A stretch of 64,000 bases of DNA from Clostridiales bacterium (GTDB taxonomy: Bacteria; Bacillota; Clostridia; Oscillospirales; Oscillospiraceae): the NCBI GenBank assembly GCA_022764045.1, contig JALERU010000014.1, positions 22,138 through 86,137 of the forward strand, given 5' to 3'. Numbering within the stretch: the first letter of the stretch is position 1; every line of letters starts with the position of its first letter. Positions 51,000 to 59,048 of this stretch are shown piece by piece. The notes beneath the pieces were generated by a model that was not told where the DNA came from, did not search any database, and saw nothing but the letters and a program-made list of their open reading frames with translations. The position numbers were made by a program, and so were the translations under genes.

Positions 51000-52842
51000 G
51001 TCTCATCACCTCCCGTGCTTTCTTGTATAAGGATTCCACATCCAGCCCGCACAAGGCCCGGAGCTGAGGAATGGTCCCGTGGGGCACAAAGCCCTCCCCG
51101 CAGGAACAGATCGCCGAGCCTTTCAAATTGATTCCCTGGGCCGCTGCTTCGGCCAAAAGCCCCACGCCGGGGCTGCCCATGGAGACACACTCCTGGGCCA
51201 CCAACAGCCGCCCTGTTTTTTGGAGGGAGGCCAGAGGCAGGTCTGTGGGCAAGGGGACAATTTGGTTGAGCTTGATGATCTCTGCGGAGATTCCGTCCTT
51301 GGCCAAGCGGTCTGCTGCAGCCAGAAGATTCCCGGTCAGGGTGCCAAAGGTCACCATGGTAAGATCCGTGCCCTGGCGCAGGCAGCAGGCGGGCTGGCCG
51401 CTGTTGTCCTCCTGGTAATGGTTTTCCCCGCCACGGGGGTAACGAACCGCCACAGGACCGGAAATTTGGTAAATTGCCTGCTTCAGCATGGCGGTCAGCT
51501 CATCCAGGCTGGCAGGAGAGAGGACGGTGATGCCGGGAATCGTCTGGAGGAACCCGGGATCAAACAGCCCGTGGTGGGTCTCGCCGTCGTCTCCCACCAG
51601 ACCGGCCCGGTCCACGCAGAAGACCGCGTGCAGGTGGTCGATGGCAATGTCGTGGATGAGCATGTCGTAGCTTCGCTGGAAAAAGGTGGAGTAGACGGCA
51701 AAGATCGGGATTAATCCCTGCTTTGCCATGCCGGCAGTCATGGTGACGGCGTGTTCCTCGGCAATCCCCACATCGAAAAACCGCTGGGGAAAGGCCTTAG
51801 CAAAGTCAGTCAGCCCTGTTCCGGCGGTCATAGCGGCGGTGATGGCGCAGATTCGGCAGTCCTTTTGGGCCAGTTGGAGGATGTCATAGCCAAAGCGGCC
51901 GGAGAAGCTCTCCCCTGCCTTCGGCCGGGCACAGGCGCCGTTTTCAGGCTGGAAGGGACCGATGCCATGAAATTCGTCGGGGTTTTTCTCCGCTGGGCGG
52001 AACCCGTTTCCTTTGATGGTCTTCACGTGCAAGAGCACCGGGCCATCCACCTGGGCGGCATAACGAAGCAGACGGGTCAGTCCCTTCACATCATGGCCGT
52101 CCACGGGACCCATATACTGGAAGCCCATGTTTTCAAACATACTGCAGGGCAGAAGGCTGGCCTTCACACCCTCCTTGATCCGGTGAATCACCTTGTGAAG
52201 CCAACGGCCCACTGCGGTGGCTTTCATCACTTTTCGATAGGCCTCTTTGGCCCGTAAGTACTGGGGACGCAGGCGCTGGCGGGCCAGGTGCTGGGCCACG
52301 CCGCCCATGCTGGCGTCGATGGACATGCCGTTGTCGTTGAGGATGACCACCAGGGGTTCTCCACTTTGCCCGGCCATGGAAAGGCCCTCATAGGCCAGAC
52401 CGCCGGTGAGGGAGCCATCTCCCAGCAGGGCCACCACGCGGTAGTCCTCCCCCATCTGGGTTCGGGCCACTGCCATACCCAGGGCCGTGGAGACGGCGGT
52501 GGAGGCGTGGCCAGCAATGCAGGCGTCGTGCTTGGACTCTGCAGGCTTGGGGAACCCCGCTAAGCCCCCAAAGGACCGCAGGGTTTCCATTCGTCCGTTT
52601 CGGCCGGTGAGCATTTTATGGACATAACACTGATGTCCCACATCAAAGACCAAACGGTCTCTGCTGGTATCATAGACCCGGTGGAGGGCTACGGTGAGCT
52701 CTACCGCCCCTAGGTTGGAGGCCAGGTGGCCGCCGGTTTGGGACACCACCTGGATGATCCGGCGGCGCAGGGTTCGGCACAGCTCTTCGGCTTCCTGGTC
52801 ACTGATCTCGGCCAGGGAACCGTATTCCTCCCATTGGTTCAA
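50989..52842 (-). CDS. dxs: 1-deoxy-D-xylulose-5-phosphate synthase
   Basis: A 617-residue thiamine diphosphate enzyme that condenses pyruvate and glyceraldehyde 3-phosphate, the first step of the MEP isoprenoid pathway. The domains are TPP-binding (GDGSLTGGLAYEGLSMAG and VILNDNGMSID), then GPVDGHDVKGLTRLL, the pyrimidine domain with the catalytic Glu in DVGIAEEHAVTMTAG, and a transketolase C-terminal domain. The start is TTG 52842 with AAAGGAGGGATCG upstream. It follows ispA, linking both isoprenoid genes. Confidence 0.97.
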   Translation of the reverse strand: MNQWEEYGSLAEISDQEAEELCRTLRRRIIQVVSQTGGHLASNLGAVELTVALHRVYDTSRDRLVFDVGHQCYVHKMLTGRNGRMETLRSFGGLAGFPKPAESKHDACIAGHASTAVSTALGMAVARTQMGEDYRVVALLGDGSLTGGLAYEGLSMAGQSGEPLVVILNDNGMSIDASMGGVAQHLARQRLRPQYLRAKEAYRKVMKATAVGRWLHKVIHRIKEGVKASLLPCSMFENMGFQYMGPVDGHDVKGLTRLLRYAAQVDGPVLLHVKTIKGNGFRPAEKNPDEFHGIGPFQPENGACARPKAGESFSGRFGYDILQLAQKDCRICAITAAMTAGTGLTDFAKAFPQRFFDVGIAEEHAVTMTAGMAKQGLIPIFAVYSTFFQRSYDMLIHDIAIDHLHAVFCVDRAGLVGDDGETHHGLFDPGFLQTIPGITVLSPASLDELTAMLKQAIYQISGPVAVRYPRGGENHYQEDNSGQPACCLRQGTDLTMVTFGTLTGNLLAAADRLAKDGISAEIIKLNQIVPLPTDLPLASLQKTGRLLVAQECVSMGSPGVGLLAEAAAQGINLKGSAICSCGEGFVPHGTIPQLRALCGLDVESLYKKAREVMRHGS

Positions 52843-52877
52843 AACGATCCCTCCTTTGGGAAGGCTTGGAATAGAAG

Positions 52878-53750
52878 TTATTTGTTTCGTCCCGCCAGAA
52901 CATGGGCGAGATCACAGAGAAATTCCTTTCCGGAGAAAGGAGCCAGATGATCCACGGCCTCTTGGGTCAGGGACTGAACCCACGCCTCACAGGCGGCAAT
53001 CCCCTTCCGCGCCACAAAGGTGGACTTCTGATTGGCCTCATCCGAGCCGATGGGCTTTCCAAATTCGGCTTCGTCCCCCAGAACATCCAGCAGGTCGTCC
53101 CGGATCTGGAACGCAAGCCCCAGCTTCCGGGCGTAGGCGGCGGCCGCTTCCTCTCCTTCTTGGGAGCTGCCCGCGGCGATGGCGCCCAGACGGGCGGCGG
53201 CTTCGATCATGCAGCCTGTCTTCAGGGTTTCGATGGTAAGGATTTCCTCCTCGGTCAGGTCTTTCCCCTCTCCGAGAAGATCCAAAACCTGGCCGCCGAC
53301 CATACCGGCGGGACCGGCGGCACGGGCCAGGGTGGCCACCGCCCGCTGAATCCGGTCTGGGGGCAGGTCTGCCTCCGCCAGGGTGGAGAAAGCCGCCGTG
53401 AGCAGCGCGTCTCCGGCCAGAACTGCGTTGGCTTCGCCGAACACCTTGTGGTTGGTGGGCTTGCCACGGCGGAAATCGTCGTCGTCCATACAGGGAAGAT
53501 CGTCGTGGATGAGGGAATAGGTATGTACCATCTCCAGGCCACAGGCCAGGGGAAGCGCCCTTTCCGGGTTTCCTCCAAACAGCCTGCAAACCTCCAGCAC
53601 CAGCACCGGGCGGATTCGTTTTCCCCCTGAGAGCAGGCTGTAGGACATGGCCTCGTTCAAGGCGCCATAGGCTGGCCACTGTTTTGTGTATGCTGTCAGC
53701 GCGTCTTCAATCTGGATCTGATCGGCGCGCAGCTGGGCGTTTATTTCCAT
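52878..53750 (-). CDS. ispA: Polyprenyl synthetase (farnesyl diphosphate synthase type)
   Basis: 290 residues. The first aspartate-rich motif is in HDDLPCMDDDDFRRGKPTNH and the second in FQIRDDLLDVLGD; LLSGGKRIRPVLVLEV starts the fold. It joins IPP to allylic diphosphates to make FPP or GPP for undecaprenyl phosphate and quinones. The frame is open 35 codons upstream, but ATG 53750 lies five bases after the xseB stop and fits family N-termini. It works with dxs just downstream. Confidence 0.95.
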   Translation of the reverse strand: MEINAQLRADQIQIEDALTAYTKQWPAYGALNEAMSYSLLSGGKRIRPVLVLEVCRLFGGNPERALPLACGLEMVHTYSLIHDDLPCMDDDDFRRGKPTNHKVFGEANAVLAGDALLTAAFSTLAEADLPPDRIQRAVATLARAAGPAGMVGGQVLDLLGEGKDLTEEEILTIETLKTGCMIEAAARLGAIAAGSSQEGEEAAAAYARKLGLAFQIRDDLLDVLGDEAEFGKPIGSDEANQKSTFVARKGIAACEAWVQSLTQEAVDHLAPFSGKEFLCDLAHVLAGRNK

Positions 53751-53755
53751 ATTGT

Positions 53756-53989
53756 TTACTCCTTGGGGACAAAGGGGGCTTCGGTCAGCTCGCCGTTCTC
53801 GTCGGTGCGCAGCTTTTTCACCTTTTGCTCGGCTTTGTCCAGCATGGTGACACATTGCTTCATCAGCTTAGCGCCCTCTTCATAAAGGGCCAGGGATTCA
53901 TCCAACGGGTGGTCGCCGGCTTCCAACTGCCCGACGATGGCCTCCAGCCGGTCCATGGCCTGCTCAAAGGTCAGCTTTTTTTCTGCCAT
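53756..53989 (-). CDS. xseB: Exodeoxyribonuclease VII small subunit
   Basis: 77 residues with the full XseB pattern: KLTFEQAMDRLEAIVGQLEAGDHPLDESLALYEEG in two helices (cited in parts), then LMKQCVTMLDKAEQKVKKL. Several copies decorate the large subunit to form exonuclease VII, a single-strand DNA nuclease. The start overlaps the xseA 3' end by 19 bases and AAAGGAGAAAC is its ribosome binding site. The C-terminus is a short acidic tail. Confidence 0.95.
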   Translation of the reverse strand: MAEKKLTFEQAMDRLEAIVGQLEAGDHPLDESLALYEEGAKLMKQCVTMLDKAEQKVKKLRTDENGELTEAPFVPKE

Positions 53990-55194
53990 CGGTGTTTCTC
54001 CTTTCCTGTTGCGGTGCAGGTGATGGTCCCGTCAGAGACCCGGACGGAGAGGGAATCTCCCGCCTTCACCTGGCCGATGGCAGAGACGACAGCGCCGTCC
54101 TGCCCTTGTGTGATAGAATAGCCCCGGCCTAACACACGGAAGGGGCTCAGTGCCTCTAAGGAGGCGGCCAGCCGGCCCATGGCCTGCCGGTGGGCTTGTA
54201 CCTGGCGCTCCATCCCATGGGCCATGCGCTGCTGCTGGTAATCCAGCAGCAGGCGCTTTTCCTGGATGGAACGCAGGGGGGATTGTAAAAAGGGACTGCC
54301 CTGCACCCGCTGCACGCGCTGGCGCTGTTGCTGGAGGGTTCGGTCCATGGCCCGTCCCAGACGGGCGTCTAAATGGGTCAAGGTGTCCCGCAGCTCCTGT
54401 TGGTCCGGGACGGCCAACTCCGCTCCGTTGGAGGGCGTGGCGGCCCGCAGGTCAGCCACGAAGTCGGCGATGGTCACATCGGGCTCGTGGCCCACGGCGG
54501 AGATCACGGGGATCTCAGAGCGGTAGATGGCGCGGGCGACCTCCTCGTCGTTAAAGGCCCAAAGGTCCTCCATGGAACCACCGCCCCGGCCCAGAATGAT
54601 GAGGTCTGCCAGTTGGCAAGCGTTCACCAGGTCCAGGGCCTGGCAGAGCTCCGGAGGAGCTTCCGCCCCCTGCACCCGCACCGGCACCACCAGCACCTTG
54701 GCCATGGGCCAGCGGGCACCCAAGATGCGGATCATATCCCGCACGGCAGCCCCCGCAGGGGATGTGACTAAGGCGATGGTGTGGGGAAAGGCCGGAATGG
54801 GCTTTTTATGAGCAAGGTCAAAAAGCCCCTCCCGATGCAGCCGGTTTTTTAGCTGCTCAAAGGCGTAGGCCAACTCCCCCACCCCGTCGGGTACCATCTG
54901 GCTGCAATAGAGCTGATAGGCGCCGTCCCGGGGAAAGACCGACACCCGCCCCGACACGACCACTTTCATGCCGTTTTCCGGCCGAAAACGCAGCGAGGCA
55001 GCCTCCCGGCGGAACATGACGCAGCGCACGCTGCTTTCAGCGTCCTTTAGGGAGAAGTAGTGATGGCCCGATGGGTAAACTTTGTAATTGGAAATTTCAC
55101 TGCGCACCAGAACCTGGGACAACAGACGGTCCCGGTCAAGCAGTCCCTTGACATATTGGTTCAGGGCAGTGACGGAAATCGGTTCTCTCATCAT
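53971..55194 (-). CDS. xseA: Exodeoxyribonuclease VII large subunit
   Basis: 407 residues. The N-terminal OB-fold (residues about 1-105: SVTALNQYVKGLLDRDRLL and SGHHYFSLKDAESSVRCVMF) is followed by the catalytic core with TSPAGAAVRDMIRILGARWP, IILGRGGGSMEDLWAFNDE and VGHEPDVTIADFVADLRAATP, then a long helical arm that binds XseB and a C-terminal segment. Slightly shorter than E. coli XseA (about 456). ATG 55194 overlaps the stop of the Kae1/TsaD-like gene (ATGA). Confidence 0.96.
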   Translation of the reverse strand: MMREPISVTALNQYVKGLLDRDRLLSQVLVRSEISNYKVYPSGHHYFSLKDAESSVRCVMFRREAASLRFRPENGMKVVVSGRVSVFPRDGAYQLYCSQMVPDGVGELAYAFEQLKNRLHREGLFDLAHKKPIPAFPHTIALVTSPAGAAVRDMIRILGARWPMAKVLVVPVRVQGAEAPPELCQALDLVNACQLADLIILGRGGGSMEDLWAFNDEEVARAIYRSEIPVISAVGHEPDVTIADFVADLRAATPSNGAELAVPDQQELRDTLTHLDARLGRAMDRTLQQQRQRVQRVQGSPFLQSPLRSIQEKRLLLDYQQQRMAHGMERQVQAHRQAMGRLAASLEALSPFRVLGRGYSITQGQDGAVVSAIGQVKAGDSLSVRVSDGTITCTATGKEKHRWQKKS

Positions 55195-56126
55195 CGTTTT
55201 TGATTGTGCAGGCGCCAGGTGAGGATGGCCACTCCCATGGCGTTATCGGTGGAAAAGCGGGGTTCGGCAAAGACGGCGCCGCAGCTTGCTGTCATCCTCT
55301 GCCGAAGTAGCTGGTTGGAGGCCACGCCGCCGGCGCAGAGGACGGGCAGGCCGGGATAGGTTTCCAAAGCCTGCCGGGTGGCCTTCTCCACACCGTGGAG
55401 GATCGAGGCCAACACATACCAGCAAATGTCTGCTGGCGCGGCCCCGCTCTCAGCCAGGGCGTTCATCTTGTTCTCAATGCCGGAGAAGGAAAAGACGCTG
55501 TCTTTGACCTTCACCCGGAAAAACTCCTTGTGCTGGGCCTGGAGAGAGAGTTCGTCCACGGCCTTCCCTGCGGGGAAAGCCAGACCCAGCTTTTTTCCCG
55601 TCCGATCAATGAGCTGACCGGCGGAAATATCCGAAGTCCCGCCGATGCAGGCAGCCCGGACCATCACGCCATCGGGGACCACATGAAGAAGCTCTGTGGT
55701 GCCGCCGGACAGGTGCCAAACCAGATGGGGCTTGTCCAGCAGGTCCATCCGTCCGGCGGACCAGGCGGCGGCGGCAATATGCCCCTGCTGGTGGGAGCAA
55801 GCATAGAAAGGCAGGTCCATGGCCGAGGCCATGACCCTGGCTTGAGACTCCCCTGCCAGAAAGCAGGGCATATAAGAACCCGCTACCTCCCGGGGTTGGG
55901 TGCTGGCGCCGATGGCGGTGAGGTGATCGGGCAGGCCCCGTTCTTTCAGCCCTGCCACAATGGTGGGCAAACGCTTCACATGCTGAAACAGCGCATCACT
56001 CTGGCGCAGACCCAGGGAGCCCTGGGGGACGTCCAAGAGCTTTCCCACGTTGTCCCCGTGGGTCCCGTCGAACCAGGCGGCGGAGGTGGTGTAGTTGCTG
56101 GTATCCAGCCCCAGTACCCCTGCCAT
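55191..56126 (-). CDS. Kae1/TsaD-like domain protein (short paralogue)
   Basis: 311 residues with the ASKHA fold of TsaD, the tRNA t6A-modifying protein. GLDTSNYTTSAAW opens it; the metal ligands are in CSHQQGHIAAA (H-x3-H) and STDNAMGVAIL (Asp); HLSGGTTELL and CAGGVASNQLLRQRM are the nucleotide loops. It is shorter than true TsaD (about 335-340) and the metal motif differs from the usual HxEGH, so it is probably a paralogue with a different substrate, with true TsaD elsewhere in the genome. It lies between nusB and xseA with ATGA coupling. Confidence 0.8.
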   Translation of the reverse strand: MAGVLGLDTSNYTTSAAWFDGTHGDNVGKLLDVPQGSLGLRQSDALFQHVKRLPTIVAGLKERGLPDHLTAIGASTQPREVAGSYMPCFLAGESQARVMASAMDLPFYACSHQQGHIAAAAWSAGRMDLLDKPHLVWHLSGGTTELLHVVPDGVMVRAACIGGTSDISAGQLIDRTGKKLGLAFPAGKAVDELSLQAQHKEFFRVKVKDSVFSFSGIENKMNALAESGAAPADICWYVLASILHGVEKATRQALETYPGLPVLCAGGVASNQLLRQRMTASCGAVFAEPRFSTDNAMGVAILTWRLHNQKR

Positions 56127-56128
56127 CG

Positions 56129-56617
56129 TCAGGCCTCCTCAGCGGGGGTCTCTGTTTTGGGCTGGCTTTGCTCCGGAAATTCCGCCCGAACAAAAGCCCC
56201 GAGAATCCCATTGATGAAGGAAACCACCTTTTCGTCCTCATACTTTTTGGCGATCTCCACCGCGTCGTTGATGGCGGCGGCGGTGGGGATGGCAGGCATA
56301 TAGAGAATTTCATACATGGCCACCCGCATAATGGCGGCGGCGGTTAAGGGAATCCGGGCAAAGTTCCAGTTTTTCGAATGTTGCGCGATATATTGGTCCA
56401 GCTCAGGTCCGTGCTCGGCGACCCCGCGGACCACTTCCTGGATGTATTGAATCTGTTTTTCATTGGGATAGTCCTGATACAAAGCACTTTCCTCACTCCA
56501 ACGCTGGAAGTGCTCCCGGTCCATCCGCTCGGCTAAAAACTCCTCGGCGGACTGGGTTGAGAACCCCAGCGAGTAGGAGCAATGGATGGCGATCTCACGT
56601 GCGGCTGATCTGGTCAT
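56129..56617 (-). CDS. nusB: Transcription antitermination factor NusB
   Basis: 162 residues, all-helical NusB fold: SAAREIAIHCSYSLGFSTQS, YIQEVVRGVAEHGPELDQYI, RIPLTAAAIMRVAMYEILY and the signature PTAAAINDAVEIAKKYEDEKVVSFINGILG (cited as PTAAAINDAVEIAKKY). It binds boxA RNA with NusE in rRNA antitermination. It is slightly longer than usual because of an Ala/Glu-rich C-terminal tail. GGAGGAACG precedes the ATG, and it starts the run of coupled genes down to recN. Confidence 0.95.
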   Translation of the reverse strand: MTRSAAREIAIHCSYSLGFSTQSAEEFLAERMDREHFQRWSEESALYQDYPNEKQIQYIQEVVRGVAEHGPELDQYIAQHSKNWNFARIPLTAAAIMRVAMYEILYMPAIPTAAAINDAVEIAKKYEDEKVVSFINGILGAFVRAEFPEQSQPKTETPAEEA

Positions 56618-56679
56618 GATTTTCGTTCCTCCAAGAGTGGGTCATTCCCACCCATTTTATTTGATTGTTATACATACTC

Positions 56680-56685
56680 ATTATA
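56680..56685 (-). promoter_or_regulatory. Probable -10 box of a nusB promoter
   Basis: Minus strand TATAAT (56685-56680) lies 62 bases before nusB, after the terminator that follows asp23. The -35 region is weak (TTTCCT with a 17-bp spacer). It implies nusB and downstream genes can be transcribed separately from asp23. Confidence 0.5.
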
Positions 56686-56760
56686 TACACGAATATGCAA
56701 AAAGGAAAGCCCCATCCAACTAATTTTATGAAAACTTTTTCTCTGAAAATTGGCAAAAAG

Positions 56761-56790
56761 AAGACCTGCGGCAAAGGCACCGCAGGTCTT
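56761..56790 (-). terminator. Terminator after the Asp23 family gene
   Basis: AAGACCTGCGG (56761-56771) pairs with CCGCAGGTCTT (56780-56790), 8-nt loop. On the minus strand TTCTTTTT follows, 16 bases past the stop of the Asp23 gene. Confidence 0.88.
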
Positions 56791-56805
56791 GAAGGTTTAC
56801 GCTGG

Positions 56806-57177
56806 TCAATCTTCCGCTTTCTCAAAGGTTACGCCGCCCACACGGACGTTGACGGCGGAGACCTTCAGGCCGCTGGTGGCTTCCACGCTGGTGACAATGG
56901 CCTCCTGGACCTTCTTTGCTACCTCGGGAATGATACCGCCGTAACGGATCTGAATGGACACGTTGATGGTGATATTGTCGGACTCCCAAAGGATGGTGAT
57001 GCCCTTGGACAGCTTTTTCCGGCCCAGGAGCTGTTCGCTCATGGTACCGCCGGTGAGGCCCGTGACCCCTTCCACCTCCAGGGCGGCGTTGCCGGCGATC
57101 ATTTCCAGGACTTCCTCGGAGATATAGACGTCTCCGTATTGCTCACTGCGGGAGTAATATTCTCTGCTTTCGCTCAT
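56806..57177 (-). CDS. Asp23/Gls24 family envelope stress protein
   Basis: 123 residues. The Asp23 domain is clear: GDVYISEEVLEMIAGNAALE, VEGVTGLTGG, ITINVSIQIRYGGIIPEVAKK and VEATSGLKVSAVNVRVGGVTF (cited in parts). Asp23 relatives coat the inner membrane face and respond to alkaline or envelope stress. It lies directly upstream of nusB as in most Firmicutes but is separated from it by a terminator. ATAACAGCAATG has only a weak ribosome binding site (GGAGGATAAC lies 9 bases before the ATG). Confidence 0.93.
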   Translation of the reverse strand: MSESREYYSRSEQYGDVYISEEVLEMIAGNAALEVEGVTGLTGGTMSEQLLGRKKLSKGITILWESDNITINVSIQIRYGGIIPEVAKKVQEAIVTSVEATSGLKVSAVNVRVGGVTFEKAED

Positions 57178-57267
57178 TGCTGTTATCCTCCGTTGCGGAA
57201 AAGGATTGGATCGGGTGCGCCTGTATTATGACACCACGAATGACGGTATAAGATCCGCGTTAGGGAT

Positions 57268-57310
57268 AGTATACCATATCCAGGAAAAAGGGGCAAGCCC
57301 CCTCTTTCCT
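57268..57310 (-). promoter_or_regulatory. folD terminator overlapping the Asp23 gene promoter
   Basis: On the minus strand a hairpin, AGGAAA-x-AGGGG (57310-57298) with CCCC-TTTTTCCT (57293-57282), ends the folD unit. The -35 box TTGCCC (57296-57291) of the next promoter lies inside this hairpin; after 17 bp comes -10 TATACT (57273-57268) with an extended TGG. Terminator and promoter therefore share about 15 bases. Confidence 0.65.
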
Positions 57311-57335
57311 GACCGGCCAAAAATTGTGTCCGGAA

Positions 57336-58175
57336 TCAGCCCTGGCGCTTCTGGGCGGAGAGCAGGGTGTTTTTCATGAGCATCGCCCGGGTCATGGGCC
57401 CCACGCCACCGGGGACGGGGGTGATGGCCCAGGCGAGCTCCTTCACAGCGGGGTAATCCACGTCGCCGCAGAGCTTGCCGGCCTCGTTGCGGTTCATGGC
57501 CACATCGATGACCACGGCGCCGGGCTTTACCATGTCGGCGGTGACCATGTTCACCTTCCCCACGGCAGCCACCAGGATGTCGGCGGTGCGGCAGATTTCA
57601 GCCAGGTTTTGGGTGCGGGAGTGGCAGATGGTCACGGTGCCGTGTTTTTGCAGCAGCAGCAAGGCCATGGGCTTACCCACGATGTTGGAGCGGCCAATCA
57701 CCACGCACCGTTTTCCCTTGGGGTCAATGTCATATTCTTTCAATATTTCCATGATGCCATAGGGAGTACAGGGCAGGAAGCCCTCCTTCCCCACCAGCAG
57801 GGCGCCCATGTTCATGGGGTGGAACCCATCTACGTCCTTTTCGGGGGAAATGGCCATAAGAACGGCCTCTTCGTCAATGCCGTCGGGCAAGGGGAGCTGA
57901 CAGAGGATGCCATCGATATCCTCCCGGACGTTGAGCTGCTGGATGAGAGAAATGAGTTCCCCCTGGGTGGTCTCCTCAGGCAGGGCATACTCTTCACTGA
58001 GGAAGCCGCACTCCTCGCAGTCCTTCCGCTTGCTGTTAACGTAAACGCGGCTTGCAGGGTTGTTCCCCACGATAATGACCGCCAGCCCCGGGGTTCTTGC
58101 CAGGCTCTCCGCCTCTTTCTTGACCTCTTGCTTGCACTTTGCGGCCAGTGCTTTGCCGTCTAAAATGATTGCCAT
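57336..58175 (-). CDS. folD: Methylenetetrahydrofolate dehydrogenase/cyclohydrolase FolD
   Basis: 279 residues, a bifunctional enzyme interconverting methylene-, methenyl- and formyl-tetrahydrofolate. VGNNPASRVYVNSKRKDCEE carries the catalytic Tyr and Lys (Y-x3-K), QLPLPDGIDE and PEKDVDGFHPMNMG are typical, and the NADP site is VVIGRSNIVGKPMALLLLQK. The end PVPGGVGPMTRAMLMKNTL is the second signature. It starts three bases after the lgt stop and is the last gene of an M16-M16-lgt-folD operon. Confidence 0.97.
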   Translation of the reverse strand: MAIILDGKALAAKCKQEVKKEAESLARTPGLAVIIVGNNPASRVYVNSKRKDCEECGFLSEEYALPEETTQGELISLIQQLNVREDIDGILCQLPLPDGIDEEAVLMAISPEKDVDGFHPMNMGALLVGKEGFLPCTPYGIMEILKEYDIDPKGKRCVVIGRSNIVGKPMALLLLQKHGTVTICHSRTQNLAEICRTADILVAAVGKVNMVTADMVKPGAVVIDVAMNRNEAGKLCGDVDYPAVKELAWAITPVPGGVGPMTRAMLMKNTLLSAQKRQG

Positions 58176-58178
58176 GTG

Positions 58179-59048
58179 TCAGGTCTCCTCTCCGGTTTGT
58201 TCTTTTTGTTTTTGTTGGTTGACATAAAGCGCTTCGGGTTTTGGGTGGGTCCGCAGCTTCAGCAGGATCAAAATCACAGCCACGGCGCAGCTGAGGAAAG
58301 CCACCATCTGGGAGGTGCGGATGCCGGTGGAAAAGAAATACAGGCTGTCGGTGCGCAGCCCCTCAATGAATCCCCGCCCCAGGCCGTACCAGGCCACATA
58401 GAGCAGGAAATACATGCCGTCAAAAGCGCGGAAGCCCTTGTGCAGGAGCCACAGCAGCAGGCAAAAGCCAATCAGATTCCAGAGGGACTCATAGAGGAAA
58501 GTGGGGTGGACCTCCATATACTGCCCCGCTGTTTCAATCCCCATGCGCCAGGGCAGATCCGTGGGGCCGCCATGGGCCTCGGCGTTAACAAAGTTCCCCC
58601 ACCGGCCGGCGATCTGACCGATCAGCAGCCCGAAGGCACACACGTCGGCCAGGGCGGGAAAGGGGATTTTTTTGTACCGGGCCACGCCCCAGGCAATGAG
58701 CACGCCGGCGATGATCCCGCCGTAAATGGCTAAGCCCCCGTTATGGGTGTTGAGGCAGGCCTTGAGGTCTAACCCACCCTCAGGCGTCACATAGAGCTCG
58801 GGATTGAAAATGATGTAATAGAGCCGCGCCCCGATGATGCCACCGGGAGCGGCAAAGAGGATCATATCAATGATATCATCCCCTTTTAGACCAAACTTGG
58901 GGGCCTGAGACCGGCAGAACAGTACCCCGAGAACAAAGCCCAGGGCGATGATGACACCATACCAATAGATATCAAAGGTTCCGATGGAAAAGGCCACCCG
59001 GTTGATGGAAAAGGTCAGCCCAAGCCCCGGAAAGGAAATCGTATTCAT
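58179..59048 (-). CDS. lgt: Prolipoprotein diacylglyceryl transferase
   Basis: 289 residues, seven helices. GGIIGARLYYIIF, the family signature GRWGNFVNAEAHGGPTD (with catalytic Arg and His neighbours) and HPTFLYESLWNLIGF are present. It transfers diacylglycerol from phosphatidylglycerol to the lipobox cysteine of lipoproteins, which would include the adaptor, ApbE and GerS-like proteins of this window. Its ATG overlaps the stop of the upstream M16 peptidase gene (ATGA). Confidence 0.96.
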   Translation of the reverse strand: MNTISFPGLGLTFSINRVAFSIGTFDIYWYGVIIALGFVLGVLFCRSQAPKFGLKGDDIIDMILFAAPGGIIGARLYYIIFNPELYVTPEGGLDLKACLNTHNGGLAIYGGIIAGVLIAWGVARYKKIPFPALADVCAFGLLIGQIAGRWGNFVNAEAHGGPTDLPWRMGIETAGQYMEVHPTFLYESLWNLIGFCLLLWLLHKGFRAFDGMYFLLYVAWYGLGRGFIEGLRTDSLYFFSTGIRTSQMVAFLSCAVAVILILLKLRTHPKPEALYVNQQKQKEQTGEET

